Shown: one piece after another, positions 43,101 through 52,278 of the stretch
How positions within the stretch are numbered: position 1 is the first letter of the stretch
Layout: the number at the start of each line of letters is the position of its first letter
DNA from: Chryseobacterium sp. BLS98
Lineage (GTDB): Bacteria > Bacteroidota > Bacteroidia > Flavobacteriales > Weeksellaceae
Length of the DNA stretch: 64,000 bases
Direction of reading: 5' to 3'
Assembly (NCBI RefSeq): GCF_001045445.1
Contig: NZ_LFNF01000002.1
Location: 124,001-188,000, forward strand
Notes under the pieces: model-generated
The model's input: only the letters and a program-made list of their open reading frames with translations
What the model was told of the DNA's origin: nothing
Database searches by the model: none
Position numbers and translations under genes: made by a program

Positions 43101-45967
43101 TAATTAATAAAAAGAATAACCATAATCATGAATTACAATATCAAGAATTAAATTACTTGAAAAATAATAAATGGTACAATAAAGCATCCCTGTTTACCCT
43201 TATTAATTCTAAACGGATAAAACCGAACAAAATTGCAGTTCAGCAATTTATAACAACTGAATTACAACAAATACAAAATGAGATTATTCCATTTACTGAA
43301 AAATGCGACTATATAACAGATTTAGCAATTTTAGCAACTACATCTGACAATAACGAATTAATAAGACCACTTCTTGAGAGAGCCACAGCTAATATTCTGG
43401 CCTATTCACACCATAAATATATGCTTCTTCATGATATTTTGGAAAGTATCGAAGTTTGTATTAATGCAGCATCAAATAAAAGTAAAGACTTTTTATTAAA
43501 AATTTTTCCGTACATACACAACATCGAAAAGTTAACAGACGGAGATGAAACCAGGCATTTCATAACTGTATTTTGTAAACTCTTAGCCAAAGTGGATCCT
43601 AAAATGCTTTACAACATTTATATGTACAATCTGTCTATCAGAGAATATGATAGAGTAGAAAGTACTTTTGATGATATATTACATACGTTGAATTTTGATG
43701 ATCCCATTTCAAAAGCCATTGGTAAGACCGCAGTCAATAACTTGGAAACCTTGAATGAATTGCAGAAAAGTGATACATCAATAAAAGACATAATAAATAA
43801 TTTGACAAGTAAGTTTGGAATAAATACAGCTACTCATAAACAATTAAAACAAGAGAAACTTGTAAGTAAAACAAACAAGGACCACAGTCATATTAAGCCA
43901 GAGGAGCTTAAAGAATATCTTGTAGTAAAAATGAATTTCATCAATGGTCATATTACATATTCTGAGTTATCATTTCTGAATAGTTGGCTTAACACTAGAT
44001 TAACAGCCTTTCCACAGGAAGAATATCAAATAATAAAAGTATTAAAGGAAATATTTAACAATAGATTTTCAAATATATCTGCCGAATTATTGGACGCTAT
44101 CTATCCTATTGCTTACAAATATGATAAAGAATTTGCATTCAACTGTATATGTTGGGCACAGTCTAATGGCAGTGGATGGTCTCCTACCTATATGCGTCGT
44201 ATGAAAGAATCTCAAAAAAGATGGAAAAATGTATTAAAAGACTATCCGGGGCGAGAACAGGAGTTTTATTCCGAAAGTGTAAAAAATACAGGCTTACATT
44301 ATGGCCAAGAAAAAAATTATAATGTTCCCATTCCCAAAAGTACACAATTTTATGTTGACTGTGGGGATATTTCAAAAGCTGAGAATATAACAAATTCTTA
44401 CCTCAATCTTTTACCTGAAATATTTCCAAACGTAGAATTACCCGTCCCAGACTTTTTCCTCAGTCCAGCAGAGATAACGCCTTTTGAAATTTTGTTATCT
44501 CGCCTAATGTGGATTAATCCAGTTACCAAGGCTAGCGCAGCTGAAGCAATAGCAGATATATTGGAAAATGATTTTGATGGGCAATATCATGAGCTATTTT
44601 TCGACTATCTTTTAGTACAATCTCTTGAAAATAGAGCTTGTGAAGGATTATTAATCCTAATTAAGTCCTTACAAAACATAAACTCTCTCACATTTAAATT
44701 TTTAAATCAAAATATATTAAACAATTTACTTTCTGTGCGATGTCTAGCAACTGATTTACTCATGCAAAACATCGCTGAAACCCTAAAATTAAAACTAAAT
44801 ATTACTAATCCATTATATTTTTACACTACTTCAGCAAAAACAGAACTAAATAGAGAAGACTTCCAGCACCTTGTAGGGCGAAATCTTCCTTTATGTTATA
44901 TAGATTATCTAGATTCTCTTCAACAAAAGGCTGGAAATTTTATTGATGTATGGAACGTTTGGTGTACTTCCTATGAAGAATATTGCCAAGACTTTGATTT
45001 AACATATGATAAAAGCATAGATGAAGATTACTCGAACAGTCAGTATAATATCATTACTGGTAGAACAACTGTGTTTGGAGACATTTTAAAATCGACATTT
45101 ATGAAATTGGTTGATTTTCTCTATAATTATAACTTGATTGATTCCAATGATCTATGGCATTACACTATCAAAAATTTACCAATTGATTATTCCTTGTGGA
45201 AAATAAAATTTACGCACTGTCCATCTTGGTGGCCTCAATTAAATATTAAAGATTCTAGAACAATTGAAGAGATTGATGATTATAAAACAGTATTAATAGA
45301 ATTTCTACAGAAAGATAATGATTCTATTGCGCTTTTTTTTAATGGTAATTTTTCACATGGTGACAATCATTATGATTCAAATGTATATTGCCAACTAAAA
45401 GCCTTTGCCTTTGCAACTCCTAAAACCAGTTCATTGCAAATGGAGGCAAAGCAATTATACAAACATATAGCAATGAGTGGTTTTTGGTATCCTGCTAATG
45501 CACATTTTCACAATTATGGAAGCTTAGATGGAAAATTGAGATTTCATCAAAATAACCAATCAAATCAGTATATACCACTGATTAGCGAAATAAGGACATT
45601 AGCTAATAATATGTGGCAATACTATCGAATGAAAGATAATATAGTATTGCTATCTCCTATTTTCGATCAAGAAACACGGCTTGATTACAGCTCAGGTATA
45701 CTTACATTTACAAAGGACCAAAATGAGATAGCATCATTTAACGATTTTCTATTAAATTTTAAAGATACTAGCCACTATGGTACACCAACCCCTTATAATA
45801 GTTATTTAATTATAGATCGAAAATATTTAAGGAGTTTCTTGAAAAAGAAAAACTTAACTCTATCATTTGTTATAAAACAAAAAATTAGTGTTAAAGACCG
45901 CATGAACAGGGATGATTTATATAATTCAACAAACTCTTATAAAATTATACATTTGAATGATTTTTAA
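40124..45967 (+). CDS. Avs-like STAND NTPase with N-terminal Cap4-like nuclease (1947 aa)
   Basis: A single 1947-aa gene. Residues 1-200 resemble the Cap4/DUF4297 dsDNA endonuclease: a GYKYEDLFTLKLCVDWLL helix, IDDIVAQRKDGG (Asp54, Asp55) and EYYQIKHKQ (Gln69, Lys71). A STAND/NACHT P-loop follows, with Walker A FIGKPGSGKST (266-273 core) and Walker B FILIIDGLDHV (about 360-369), then GTQEMATN and KGLKR segments. About 1300 helical residues, likely a repeat-type sensor, make the C-terminus. This matches the AVAST (Avs2/Avs3-like) plan but the length is greater and the C-terminus is not a family I recognise. Confidence 0.8.
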   Translation: MKINPNSSIRSGYKYEDLFTLKLCVDWLLDPKLYESIRIQYKPEDIEITHFAIDDIVAQRKDGGIEYYQIKHKQNPETDLWDFNQLFNKGLSKWMKSYFALKEPNIFCSLITNGNIAPEIEQCLQNGYLNPYKILDVNPEFLDNLKSIYTDLNLINIFFREFCFQFNQPNKKDLEETLREILYKQLKVTKAGVDSLLLFIANEGAEKHPKTFTLSDIRLHLSWDNPRPLNQNFEIPTDFEFFNKNTHQDILKDLTSIDGGIKVFIGKPGSGKSTYLSKLYTLLKKENTLVFRHHYHLNPKDNSYADRLNSERVIEGLKAEFKKQKNTVIKSLGEQNTAFTQLKEFIDQIADYCRNENKSFILIIDGLDHVIREGNSQSQLIEFLNEVLYPQKGYWLILGTQEMATNCFPNIINQYAPRKQWIEIKGLKRDSIKKIAIKAFPKDHKAYGTHFETIVSKLSQITKGNPLHLRYVLTEIKNLKKGISEFDLDRIPHYNTEIEDYYKSLWQQLSSLAKTISFALTSLDFKLQEEQLISLASNFCQYPYEITDSFAQIRHLFRFELSGISVYHNSFLVFIHKQPELNEQKILLYRILQNWLKEKSQYPLCWSELPKVEYYLGNPDMLLSIDNSWIVNQYLDCHSETIIENILYLATKAAFETNQLDKLIYFSIVENLFSNRYYNLDKTLGNIWAISFKTNKTINLQYPDFSVLTHYQLAEIVIALKKKGITSVIPEEAIDRINELFTEANHEINEIAKSWLQIVIHYDIPTKRIFKFIKQFRGDKHAAHFFKFYLEKLFEQLQQPIRHVEEILKTQLLEEEKEALSEVLIAYDLQNVTATWAHHIDTLLPKETLLQLFYKSLFGYTNGNIVELIPLDSFPIKVQYHSSESEPILDLLKHNLLGAFINAYIDLGELPNIEIMDNDPNKIWVSEMYIAILSVAKLLSDKTKNKSIIDIQHILSPIEDLDILKFPKNYDIYEYGRIGIPYIIDFVLWMSYIINKKNNHNHELQYQELNYLKNNKWYNKASLFTLINSKRIKPNKIAVQQFITTELQQIQNEIIPFTEKCDYITDLAILATTSDNNELIRPLLERATANILAYSHHKYMLLHDILESIEVCINAASNKSKDFLLKIFPYIHNIEKLTDGDETRHFITVFCKLLAKVDPKMLYNIYMYNLSIREYDRVESTFDDILHTLNFDDPISKAIGKTAVNNLETLNELQKSDTSIKDIINNLTSKFGINTATHKQLKQEKLVSKTNKDHSHIKPEELKEYLVVKMNFINGHITYSELSFLNSWLNTRLTAFPQEEYQIIKVLKEIFNNRFSNISAELLDAIYPIAYKYDKEFAFNCICWAQSNGSGWSPTYMRRMKESQKRWKNVLKDYPGREQEFYSESVKNTGLHYGQEKNYNVPIPKSTQFYVDCGDISKAENITNSYLNLLPEIFPNVELPVPDFFLSPAEITPFEILLSRLMWINPVTKASAAEAIADILENDFDGQYHELFFDYLLVQSLENRACEGLLILIKSLQNINSLTFKFLNQNILNNLLSVRCLATDLLMQNIAETLKLKLNITNPLYFYTTSAKTELNREDFQHLVGRNLPLCYIDYLDSLQQKAGNFIDVWNVWCTSYEEYCQDFDLTYDKSIDEDYSNSQYNIITGRTTVFGDILKSTFMKLVDFLYNYNLIDSNDLWHYTIKNLPIDYSLWKIKFTHCPSWWPQLNIKDSRTIEEIDDYKTVLIEFLQKDNDSIALFFNGNFSHGDNHYDSNVYCQLKAFAFATPKTSSLQMEAKQLYKHIAMSGFWYPANAHFHNYGSLDGKLRFHQNNQSNQYIPLISEIRTLANNMWQYYRMKDNIVLLSPIFDQETRLDYSSGILTFTKDQNEIASFNDFLLNFKDTSHYGTPTPYNSYLIIDRKYLRSFLKKKNLTLSFVIKQKISVKDRMNRDDLYNSTNSYKIIHLNDF

Positions 45968-46293
45968 AATTTGATAAATCTCTTGGAAGAAACAATACTA
46001 TTAACTACTAGTAATATCCAAAAACAAGCGGAGTAGCCCGATTTATGTGACCAGGAGATTCAGCTAATAATTGTAAAAATATATAATAATTTTATGCTGG
46101 CAAAAACATCAGGACAGTAACAATATGAGAAAGGTTACCCATAAATGCTTTAGGATGAATTTCAAAGCATTGAAAAACTATTTCTATTTTACCTAACAGT
46201 ATCCAAACCGAGACAATATTTTATAAAATTATAATTATCAAATACATACACCTAAAATACATTCAAGATCTTTTAAATTAAAACTAGTTTTAT
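45968..46293. other. Intergenic region between the STAND gene and abiH
   Basis: 326 bp, AT-rich, without a convincing ORF. It holds an inverted repeat AATGCTTT / AAAGCATT (46144-46171, loop 12 nt), without a T-run. No clear promoter for abiH. Confidence 0.45.
46144..46171. repeat. Small inverted repeat before abiH
   Basis: Perfect 8-bp arms AATGCTTT and AAAGCATT around a 12-nt loop. There is no T-tract, so it may be an operator or a weak terminator. Confidence 0.5.
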
Positions 46294-47196
46294 ATGAATA
46301 GACTTTATATAATTGGGAATGGATTCGATAGATATCACAATCTTCCCACAGGATATAGTGATTTTCACCAATTTGTTATCAAAAATCATCCAAGTTTAGA
46401 GAATACTTTCGAAGAATATTTTAAATTAAGCACGAAATTAAGTGCTGATAATAAAAACCTTTGGGCAGACTTTGAAAACGATTTAAGCACATTTAATTGG
46501 AAAGCTTTCTTTGACGACAAAAATCAAATTGATGTACTTGACGATAGTTTTAGACCAAGTTTAATCTATAGTCTTGAAGATGATTTAGAACAAGAAACTG
46601 AGATTTTAATCAGCAGTATTAGAGAAGCATTTGAAGATTGGCTAACTGATTTAAGTTTAGAATCAACCAAAAAAAAACTTCATTTTGAAGAAGATTCAAT
46701 TTTCTTGAACTTCAATTATACATTAACCCTAGAAGAAGTTTATCAAATTCCAAGTGAAAAGATATTACATATACATGGAGATGTTGAGAATAATCAAGGA
46801 TATTTAATTTTTGGACATAATAAAAACCTAAAAGCAAAACCAAAATTTGATAAATATGGAGAAACGACGCGAACTCCATTTTCTGATTCTGAAGCCAATG
46901 CGCAGCAGCCTTTTTACAGATTCCAAAAACCTGTAAGAGATATTATTCGTGACAATGAATGCTTCTTTAAAAATCTACATGACATCAATGAAATAATAAT
47001 TTTAGGACATTCACTTAATATAATCGATCTCCCATATTTTAAAAAAATTAAAAAATATGTTGCTGACTTATCAAGATGGAAAGCCAGCTTTTATAGTGAT
47101 GGAGAAAAGGAAAGCCATTTAAAAAGTCTCCAAAAAATCGGAATAGATGAATCTAAAATAGAGTTTTTTAAAATATCTGATTACGATTTACTTTAG
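46294..47196 (+). CDS. abiH: AbiH-family abortive-infection protein
   Basis: A 300-aa protein with the AbiH family pattern: LYIIGNGFDRYHNLPTGYSDF at the N-terminus (a nucleotide-binding-like GNGFD), LNFNYTLTLEEVY (138-150), ILHIHGDVENNQGYLIFGHN (157-176) and IIILGHSLNIIDLPYF near 235. AbiH stops phage growth by an unknown mechanism; its motif spacing resembles SIR2-like proteins. Length is normal. It starts a three-gene run; the next gene begins 24 nt downstream. Confidence 0.9.
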   Translation: MNRLYIIGNGFDRYHNLPTGYSDFHQFVIKNHPSLENTFEEYFKLSTKLSADNKNLWADFENDLSTFNWKAFFDDKNQIDVLDDSFRPSLIYSLEDDLEQETEILISSIREAFEDWLTDLSLESTKKKLHFEEDSIFLNFNYTLTLEEVYQIPSEKILHIHGDVENNQGYLIFGHNKNLKAKPKFDKYGETTRTPFSDSEANAQQPFYRFQKPVRDIIRDNECFFKNLHDINEIIILGHSLNIIDLPYFKKIKKYVADLSRWKASFYSDGEKESHLKSLQKIGIDESKIEFFKISDYDLL

Positions 47197-47220
47197 CAAA
47201 CATTCAATTTATCAATTATT

Positions 47221-48159
47221 ATGGAATATAGTTTTAGAGAAAAAAATTACAAGGTTTCCAGATTTAAAACCTTCCTGACAAATCAATTAAAAACGCAACC
47301 AATTGAAACAGTTTTTAATCTTCTAATCGAGTTCATAGAGCAAAATGATTTTAAATTTAATGACCTCTTAGCAATTCTAGACAGATACATTGATTATTCA
47401 AAAAAAATAGGCCTTGGAAATGAAAACGTGTTTGCTTTTGTTGATAGTAAAATCAAAAAACTATCTGAGCCTAACAACACCGAAATCCTGTTACCTGTAT
47501 TCACTTTACATCACAAAATTGAATCTAAATATGCATTGAATTCCATTGAAGAAAATCTCGGAAAAATATTTAATAACACAAAAGAGAAAGTGTCAGTATT
47601 ATTATTAAAGACAGACATACTCTTAGAAAATAAAGAATTTGACAATGCTTTTTCAGTACTTAGAGATTGCTCTAATCAATCTTATAATTTGAACATTTTC
47701 GATTCTTTAGAATTGAAAAGAACAATCTACGAAAAGATGGCAATCATCGGTGAATTGGAGAATAAGAGTAATGTTGCAATTAACTATTTTATCTACTATA
47801 GTGCTTTCCAAGCAAGTGTAGAATTCTTGCATTTCCCCTATTTAGACACCTATCGGAATTTTAGAATTCCTTATTCGATACTTGAAAATCCTGAACAGGA
47901 AATTATTCAAATAAATAAACATTTGAAAGCAAAAAATTTGGACATCCGTTCGTTTAATTCTTTTTTACAAGAACTGTATCACAATGAAATTCCAAAAGCA
48001 TTTAATCTCGAAAAAATTGATATTGATACTTTTACTATCTCAAATTTATCAATAAAAGATTTGACTTACTACTCTAGTTATCTTTCGACACTTTCCGTTA
48101 GAGAATTAGTTTCAACAATAGAAGTATTAATCTTACAGAAGATGAAAGACATTCTGTAG
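47221..48159 (+). CDS. Unknown helical protein in the abiH operon
   Basis: A 312-aa cytoplasmic protein with no signal or membrane segment. It is largely helical with pairs of amphipathic helices (IETVFNLLIEFIEQNDFKF, LLLKTDILLENKEFDNAFSVL) that look like degenerate TPR repeats in the first 170 residues, then a distinct C-terminal part with YRNFRIPYSILENPEQEI. No catalytic motif was found. The gene lies between abiH (24 nt upstream) and the next gene (21 nt downstream), the same codon style, so an adaptor or sensor for AbiH is possible. Confidence 0.65.
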   Translation: MEYSFREKNYKVSRFKTFLTNQLKTQPIETVFNLLIEFIEQNDFKFNDLLAILDRYIDYSKKIGLGNENVFAFVDSKIKKLSEPNNTEILLPVFTLHHKIESKYALNSIEENLGKIFNNTKEKVSVLLLKTDILLENKEFDNAFSVLRDCSNQSYNLNIFDSLELKRTIYEKMAIIGELENKSNVAINYFIYYSAFQASVEFLHFPYLDTYRNFRIPYSILENPEQEIIQINKHLKAKNLDIRSFNSFLQELYHNEIPKAFNLEKIDIDTFTISNLSIKDLTYYSSYLSTLSVRELVSTIEVLILQKMKDIL

Positions 48160-48180
48160 ATATACTATAAAATACAATCT

Positions 48181-48876
48181 ATGACAAAAGAAGAATTAAA
48201 TAATGAGCTTGGCTCGGAAGACTACAAAATTGAACTAGACAGACTCTACATACTGCGAAGTTCAATGATACAATGTTTAATGTTCTGCTATCTCAATTCT
48301 GTCAGAGACGGAATAAGTCAGGAAAAAAATTTTTTCTTAAGAATGATTGATGATATCTCTCAAAGTATTGTTTCTATCAATTCTTTGGCGAAGGATGGGA
48401 TCTCAAATACTTGTTTAAGAGAGTTAAGATACTTAATTGAAGTTGCTATTAAAAGTTGTTTTATTGTGAGAAACTCTAATAAAGATACATTTGTTGAGCA
48501 AATTAAAGAATATGAAAAACTATTAAACTCCTCCAATATTAATCAAATAAATACATTAGAGTTTTACTATCTTGATGATTTCAATGAAGATTTTAAAACG
48601 GAAGCTAAAAAGCTTTACGGATTTTTATCAAAATACACTCATGCCAGTTCGTACCAGTTAATGGAAAGACTGAACAGAAATATTATTGGCAGAACTATTG
48701 GATTTGAAGGTACTAAGGAGCTTAAAGAATTAAACAACACTATAGAAAAAGTTTATTCAGTAGTTATTGTATTAATCTTTCATTCGGTAGCGCAATATGT
48801 TCCTGGAGATTTTTTGGTAGAACAAACGGGAAAACGATTGATTGGTATTTTACAAAATCTAAATATATTTCCTTAA
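48181..48876 (+). CDS. Unknown HEPN-like (DUF5677-like?) protein in the abiH operon
   Basis: A 231-aa helical protein. The conserved-looking elements CLRELRYLIEVAIKSCFIV and KLYGFLSKYTHASSY recall DUF5677-type and HEPN-like helical proteins, in which a late Arg/His pair sits near the dimer interface; here YTHAS has the His but I do not see a clear R-x4-6-H. It is the third gene of the abiH run. The function is unknown; toxin-like or sensor-like roles are only suggestions. Confidence 0.6.
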   Translation: MTKEELNNELGSEDYKIELDRLYILRSSMIQCLMFCYLNSVRDGISQEKNFFLRMIDDISQSIVSINSLAKDGISNTCLRELRYLIEVAIKSCFIVRNSNKDTFVEQIKEYEKLLNSSNINQINTLEFYYLDDFNEDFKTEAKKLYGFLSKYTHASSYQLMERLNRNIIGRTIGFEGTKELKELNNTIEKVYSVVIVLIFHSVAQYVPGDFLVEQTGKRLIGILQNLNIFP

Positions 48877-49019
48877 TTGATGAAAAATTCGATTATAAAT
48901 TTGAAAGACAATCAATTCTTAAAGAGTTGGCTGATGAGCGGAAGAGAAGAGTTTTATTTTAAGATACTACCCATTTGAATAATTTTGCAAAATATTTTTG
49001 TAGCCACCAAAAAATGTAT

Positions 49020-49946
49020 TTACAAAATACCTAATTCATTTAAAATGTCTTTTTTAACTTTACTAAATGGCCTTTTGCTAAAGTCAGCTTCTTTAGAATA
49101 CGTACCGAATACAATTCGATAAATGTCGTCATAATCAAAATCTAATTTTTCATATTTTTCCACCAATTCAATAAGATATCTTTGCGAGAAACGATGACGG
49201 ATATCGAATATATCTTTTAATTCTTCTGAGTGCGCACTGAAGATTTCGTTCAACCTAAATACTTCGGAAGAGTTTTCTATCCTTTGATTTAAAACTGCAT
49301 CAGAACTGGTCGGCATTAATTTAACTCCAAGATGAGCAGAACCACCCAGTATTGCACTTACTGTATATGGCAAATATTGATATTTATAGTCAGAAATAAC
49401 ATCATCAACATAGGGATGAATATTTTCTGATAGTAAAAACTTTTTGGTATGCTTCAAGGTACTGTTACACGTTTTACAGCTTGGAATTAGATTATAAACA
49501 GACAAAGCAAGCAGCGGATAATCATCTTGATCAAAAAAATGATCGAATTCGGGTCTTATGAATTTATCATCCTTTCCCGAACCCTTATCTACTGTCAGCG
49601 TATAATTTCTATTGCAATAAAGGCAGGTACGAATTTGAAGTTTAGCAGCTAAAGCATAAGCATCATATCTATTATTTCCTTTAGCCGTAAAATATTTATA
49701 GTTAAAGATTTTTTTTATTTTAGGCTTCAGCGAATTTTTATATGCTCTGTGCCCTAAAAGCAAATCATTTATATTTTTTAGATCTTCTGGCTTAGAGACA
49801 AGTATATCTTCAAGTTTGCTTTCAATAAAATCTTTCAACAATCTGTTCAAATTACTTTCTCTTATCTTACGTAATAAATAAGGTTTTAAACTATCACGAT
49901 GCTCTTGGATAATGTCGGCTCTTGAAGACAAATCAAAATATATCAT
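49020..49946 (-). CDS. Septu-like HNH endonuclease (PtuB-type)
   Basis: A 308-aa nuclease. Zinc Cys pairs are at 108/111 (CLYCNRNYT) and 157/160 (SCKTCNS). The HNH core is RPEFDHFFDQDDYPLLALS (Asp135, His136) followed by YNLIPSC (Asn152). This compact Cys-flanked HNH with an adjacent ATPase is the PtuB pattern of Septu systems and of some retron effectors. It lies 4 nt downstream of the ATPase gene, so the pair is one operon. No reverse transcriptase is nearby, which favours Septu. Confidence 0.8.
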   Translation of the reverse strand: MIYFDLSSRADIIQEHRDSLKPYLLRKIRESNLNRLLKDFIESKLEDILVSKPEDLKNINDLLLGHRAYKNSLKPKIKKIFNYKYFTAKGNNRYDAYALAAKLQIRTCLYCNRNYTLTVDKGSGKDDKFIRPEFDHFFDQDDYPLLALSVYNLIPSCKTCNSTLKHTKKFLLSENIHPYVDDVISDYKYQYLPYTVSAILGGSAHLGVKLMPTSSDAVLNQRIENSSEVFRLNEIFSAHSEELKDIFDIRHRFSQRYLIELVEKYEKLDFDYDDIYRIVFGTYSKEADFSKRPFSKVKKDILNELGIL

Positions 49947-49950
49947 ACAC

Positions 49951-52032
49951 TTACATTTTATTCAACCTATTTTGGATTTCTTCCAACTCAATTTGTAATA
50001 GTTTTTTTGCTAGATCAGTTTTCATTTTTTCAGAATACATCTGAGCAAGCTTACGTTGAATAATTGGCTCATCTATTTTCTCAATAAGAATTCTATGAAG
50101 CTCTTGGTCAGCCTTATCATTCTCATCTCTAAGCCAATCGATGGTTTTATTTATTTTACTGTCTGAAAATTCACCAATCAGACCATCACTAATAAAGAAT
50201 GAATCCGCAAATAAATCAGAAACATTAGCCCCAAACGTTCTCTTTTTACTTGTAGATATTATTGTTTTCTGATCTTCTGCTTTATCCAAAAAAATCACAT
50301 TTTCAAATAATACATCCGAAAGTGTTAAGGGATCGTGAGTTGAAAAAATTATTTGTAAAGATGGAGCATCCTTTCCCGTACTTTCCCAATTTTTCAGTGC
50401 TGCATTATATTTTAATGGTTTTAATTCTGAAAATAAAATGGGTAACACAGTTGTGATAGCTAGAACAAATTTTTTCTTCCACAATGGATGATATCCTAAT
50501 TCAGGCTCATCTAAAAGTAGCACTAAATGTTCTTTACAAATTTGCTTATGTCGTTTATTTTCTATCACATAAGAATAAAATGAAGAAAATAGGTCTAAAA
50601 GTACTTTTTCGCCGTTTGATAATTTTTTATCCGGACTAAAATCAAACAAAACAGCCTCATTCCCACGATTATAACGGCTAAGAATAGTGATTATTTCTTT
50701 ATAAAGCTCATTAAAATCGGAAAATGTCTTATATTCTTTTTCAAAATCAAATGATATTGATTCCCCTTCTGTGTATAGAGCAGTCATAAAAGAATAAAAC
50801 TTTTTTATTTTCGTAAAATCTTCTACATTTTTGATAATCCCCCTTTTTACTGGTGCAAATTCAACACTTCCAAAACTATGAAACTTATCCTCCTTAATAA
50901 TTTTGATTATTTCATCACTATTTTGTAAAGAGACTCTACCAAAGTTACTTATGAAAATATCATGTAGTAAATCACTCTTTTGAATAATATACTGCGTCAA
51001 AAGCTGATCTAAACGTTGTTCGAAATTCTCTGCTTTTAAAAAATCATCAAAATTGTAGGGTGCTCCCAAACCATTTTGTACAAAAACAGCCCCCGCCTGC
51101 AAATAGCTCAAGATAAGGACTTCAACATCTTTAATTATATTCTTCTGATCATGGATTTTATTGGATTGATCCTGTGGTAGATACTCTGGGATGTCCCAAA
51201 TCTGTTTTAGTTTTTCTGTAAAGCTATCTGCTTTTAGATATCTTAAATAGTCTTTATACTCATTAATAACATCTTCTTTTCTTCTTGTAATAGTTTCCTC
51301 CGGAATGGTTTCAAGCGTTTGTATTGTACGGTTTAACTCATGAACCAGAGTATCTCCTCTATTAGGATTTCCAAAATTTGATAAAACATAAGTTTCCATA
51401 AAGTAATCTTTAGTAAAATTATGTGCGCTCAGCGTTAGAACTTTATAATTAGGAAAATCTGGATAAGACTCAATAATTTTTGGTATCAGGCTACTTCCCA
51501 TCAATAACCCTTGCTGGTGTAAGGATTTCAAGTAATATTGCTGAAGTGAAGAATCAAATTTAGATGATGGATTCACTGGAGATCTTGCTGATTTCAGTTC
51601 AAAATCTATTATAGGAGAATAATATAGTATATTTAAAAAGTCCCAATTTGTTACAACTTCAATATTTTCTGGTGCAACGATTTCTTTTTTTGTCTGATTA
51701 ATAATTTTTGTGATTACTCTACCATTGATAATTTCCTCCCATACAAACAATGATCCTTGCGACAATTGATCAATTGGATAATTGAATTGTCTCATAATCG
51801 AACTTTTCCCAGCTCCGTTTTTTCCAACAATTGCTGATACTAAATCAATGTCTTTGCCATAAAAATTTTGAATAAAACTTACATTTTGTCGTATTTCTGA
51901 TAAAATAATTGAATTCTCATCCTCTAAAAAAATGTAGTCATTATAACCACCTAGCTGCAATAAGGTGCCTATTTCAGTATGGTCGAAAAGGTGTTCGAGA
52001 GATTTTTTCGGAATATAAACTGTTGTAATCAT
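49951..52032 (-). CDS. Septu-like SMC/OLD-type ATPase (PtuA-type)
   Basis: A 693-aa ATPase: Walker A AIVGKNGAGKSSI (residues 68-79), a long coiled or helical insertion, the ABC signature LSNGEKVLLDLFSSF, Walker B LVLLLDEPELGYHPLWKKKF and the H-loop QIIFSTHDPLTLSDVLF. In Septu, PtuA forms a ring or dimer that holds the PtuB nuclease and releases it on infection. The 4-nt gap to the HNH gene supports this pairing. It is longer than classical PtuA, closer to the second (Septu-like) group. Confidence 0.8.
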   Translation of the reverse strand: MITTVYIPKKSLEHLFDHTEIGTLLQLGGYNDYIFLEDENSIILSEIRQNVSFIQNFYGKDIDLVSAIVGKNGAGKSSIMRQFNYPIDQLSQGSLFVWEEIINGRVITKIINQTKKEIVAPENIEVVTNWDFLNILYYSPIIDFELKSARSPVNPSSKFDSSLQQYYLKSLHQQGLLMGSSLIPKIIESYPDFPNYKVLTLSAHNFTKDYFMETYVLSNFGNPNRGDTLVHELNRTIQTLETIPEETITRRKEDVINEYKDYLRYLKADSFTEKLKQIWDIPEYLPQDQSNKIHDQKNIIKDVEVLILSYLQAGAVFVQNGLGAPYNFDDFLKAENFEQRLDQLLTQYIIQKSDLLHDIFISNFGRVSLQNSDEIIKIIKEDKFHSFGSVEFAPVKRGIIKNVEDFTKIKKFYSFMTALYTEGESISFDFEKEYKTFSDFNELYKEIITILSRYNRGNEAVLFDFSPDKKLSNGEKVLLDLFSSFYSYVIENKRHKQICKEHLVLLLDEPELGYHPLWKKKFVLAITTVLPILFSELKPLKYNAALKNWESTGKDAPSLQIIFSTHDPLTLSDVLFENVIFLDKAEDQKTIISTSKKRTFGANVSDLFADSFFISDGLIGEFSDSKINKTIDWLRDENDKADQELHRILIEKIDEPIIQRKLAQMYSEKMKTDLAKKLLQIELEEIQNRLNKM

Positions 52033-52094
52033 AGAGTATTTATAACCTTAAAAAAAGATATGAGAGACTATTTGAAGGTTGGTTATCTTTTTTT

Positions 52095-52102
52095 CAAATT
52101 TA
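52095..52102 (-). promoter_or_regulatory. Possible -7 element of the Septu-like operon
   Basis: On the minus strand CAAATTTA reads TAAATTTG, a match to TAnnTTTG. It lies about 63 nt before the ATPase start. The -33 TTG is at a loose spacing (26 nt), so confidence is low. Confidence 0.35.
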
Positions 52103-52235
52103 CAAATATTCCACTCATTTCGAATAGCCAAATTTGAAATCAAGATACAATTTAGGGTAAATATTGATAAAAAAACTTAATATGTATTTTATTTGCCTTT
52201 ACGGTTTTCCTTACAATAGAGAAAAGACCGTTTTG

Positions 52236-52243
52236 TATATTTG
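52236..52243 (+). promoter_or_regulatory. Possible -7 element of the split-gene transcript
   Basis: TATATTTG, perfect for the TAnnTTTG element, lies 35 nt before the ATG at 52279. No well-spaced TTG was found upstream. Confidence 0.4.
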
Positions 52244-52278
52244 AATTCTCACATAAAAATTAATTAAACACACAAGAT

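Noticed and set aside
48880-48978. 32-aa frame after the abiH operon
   Set aside because: Short, has no recognisable feature and no signal of selection; it could be a remnant but cannot be supported.
49020-52278. Retron
   Set aside because: ATPase and HNH can be retron effectors, but there is no reverse transcriptase gene and no evident msr-msd structure.
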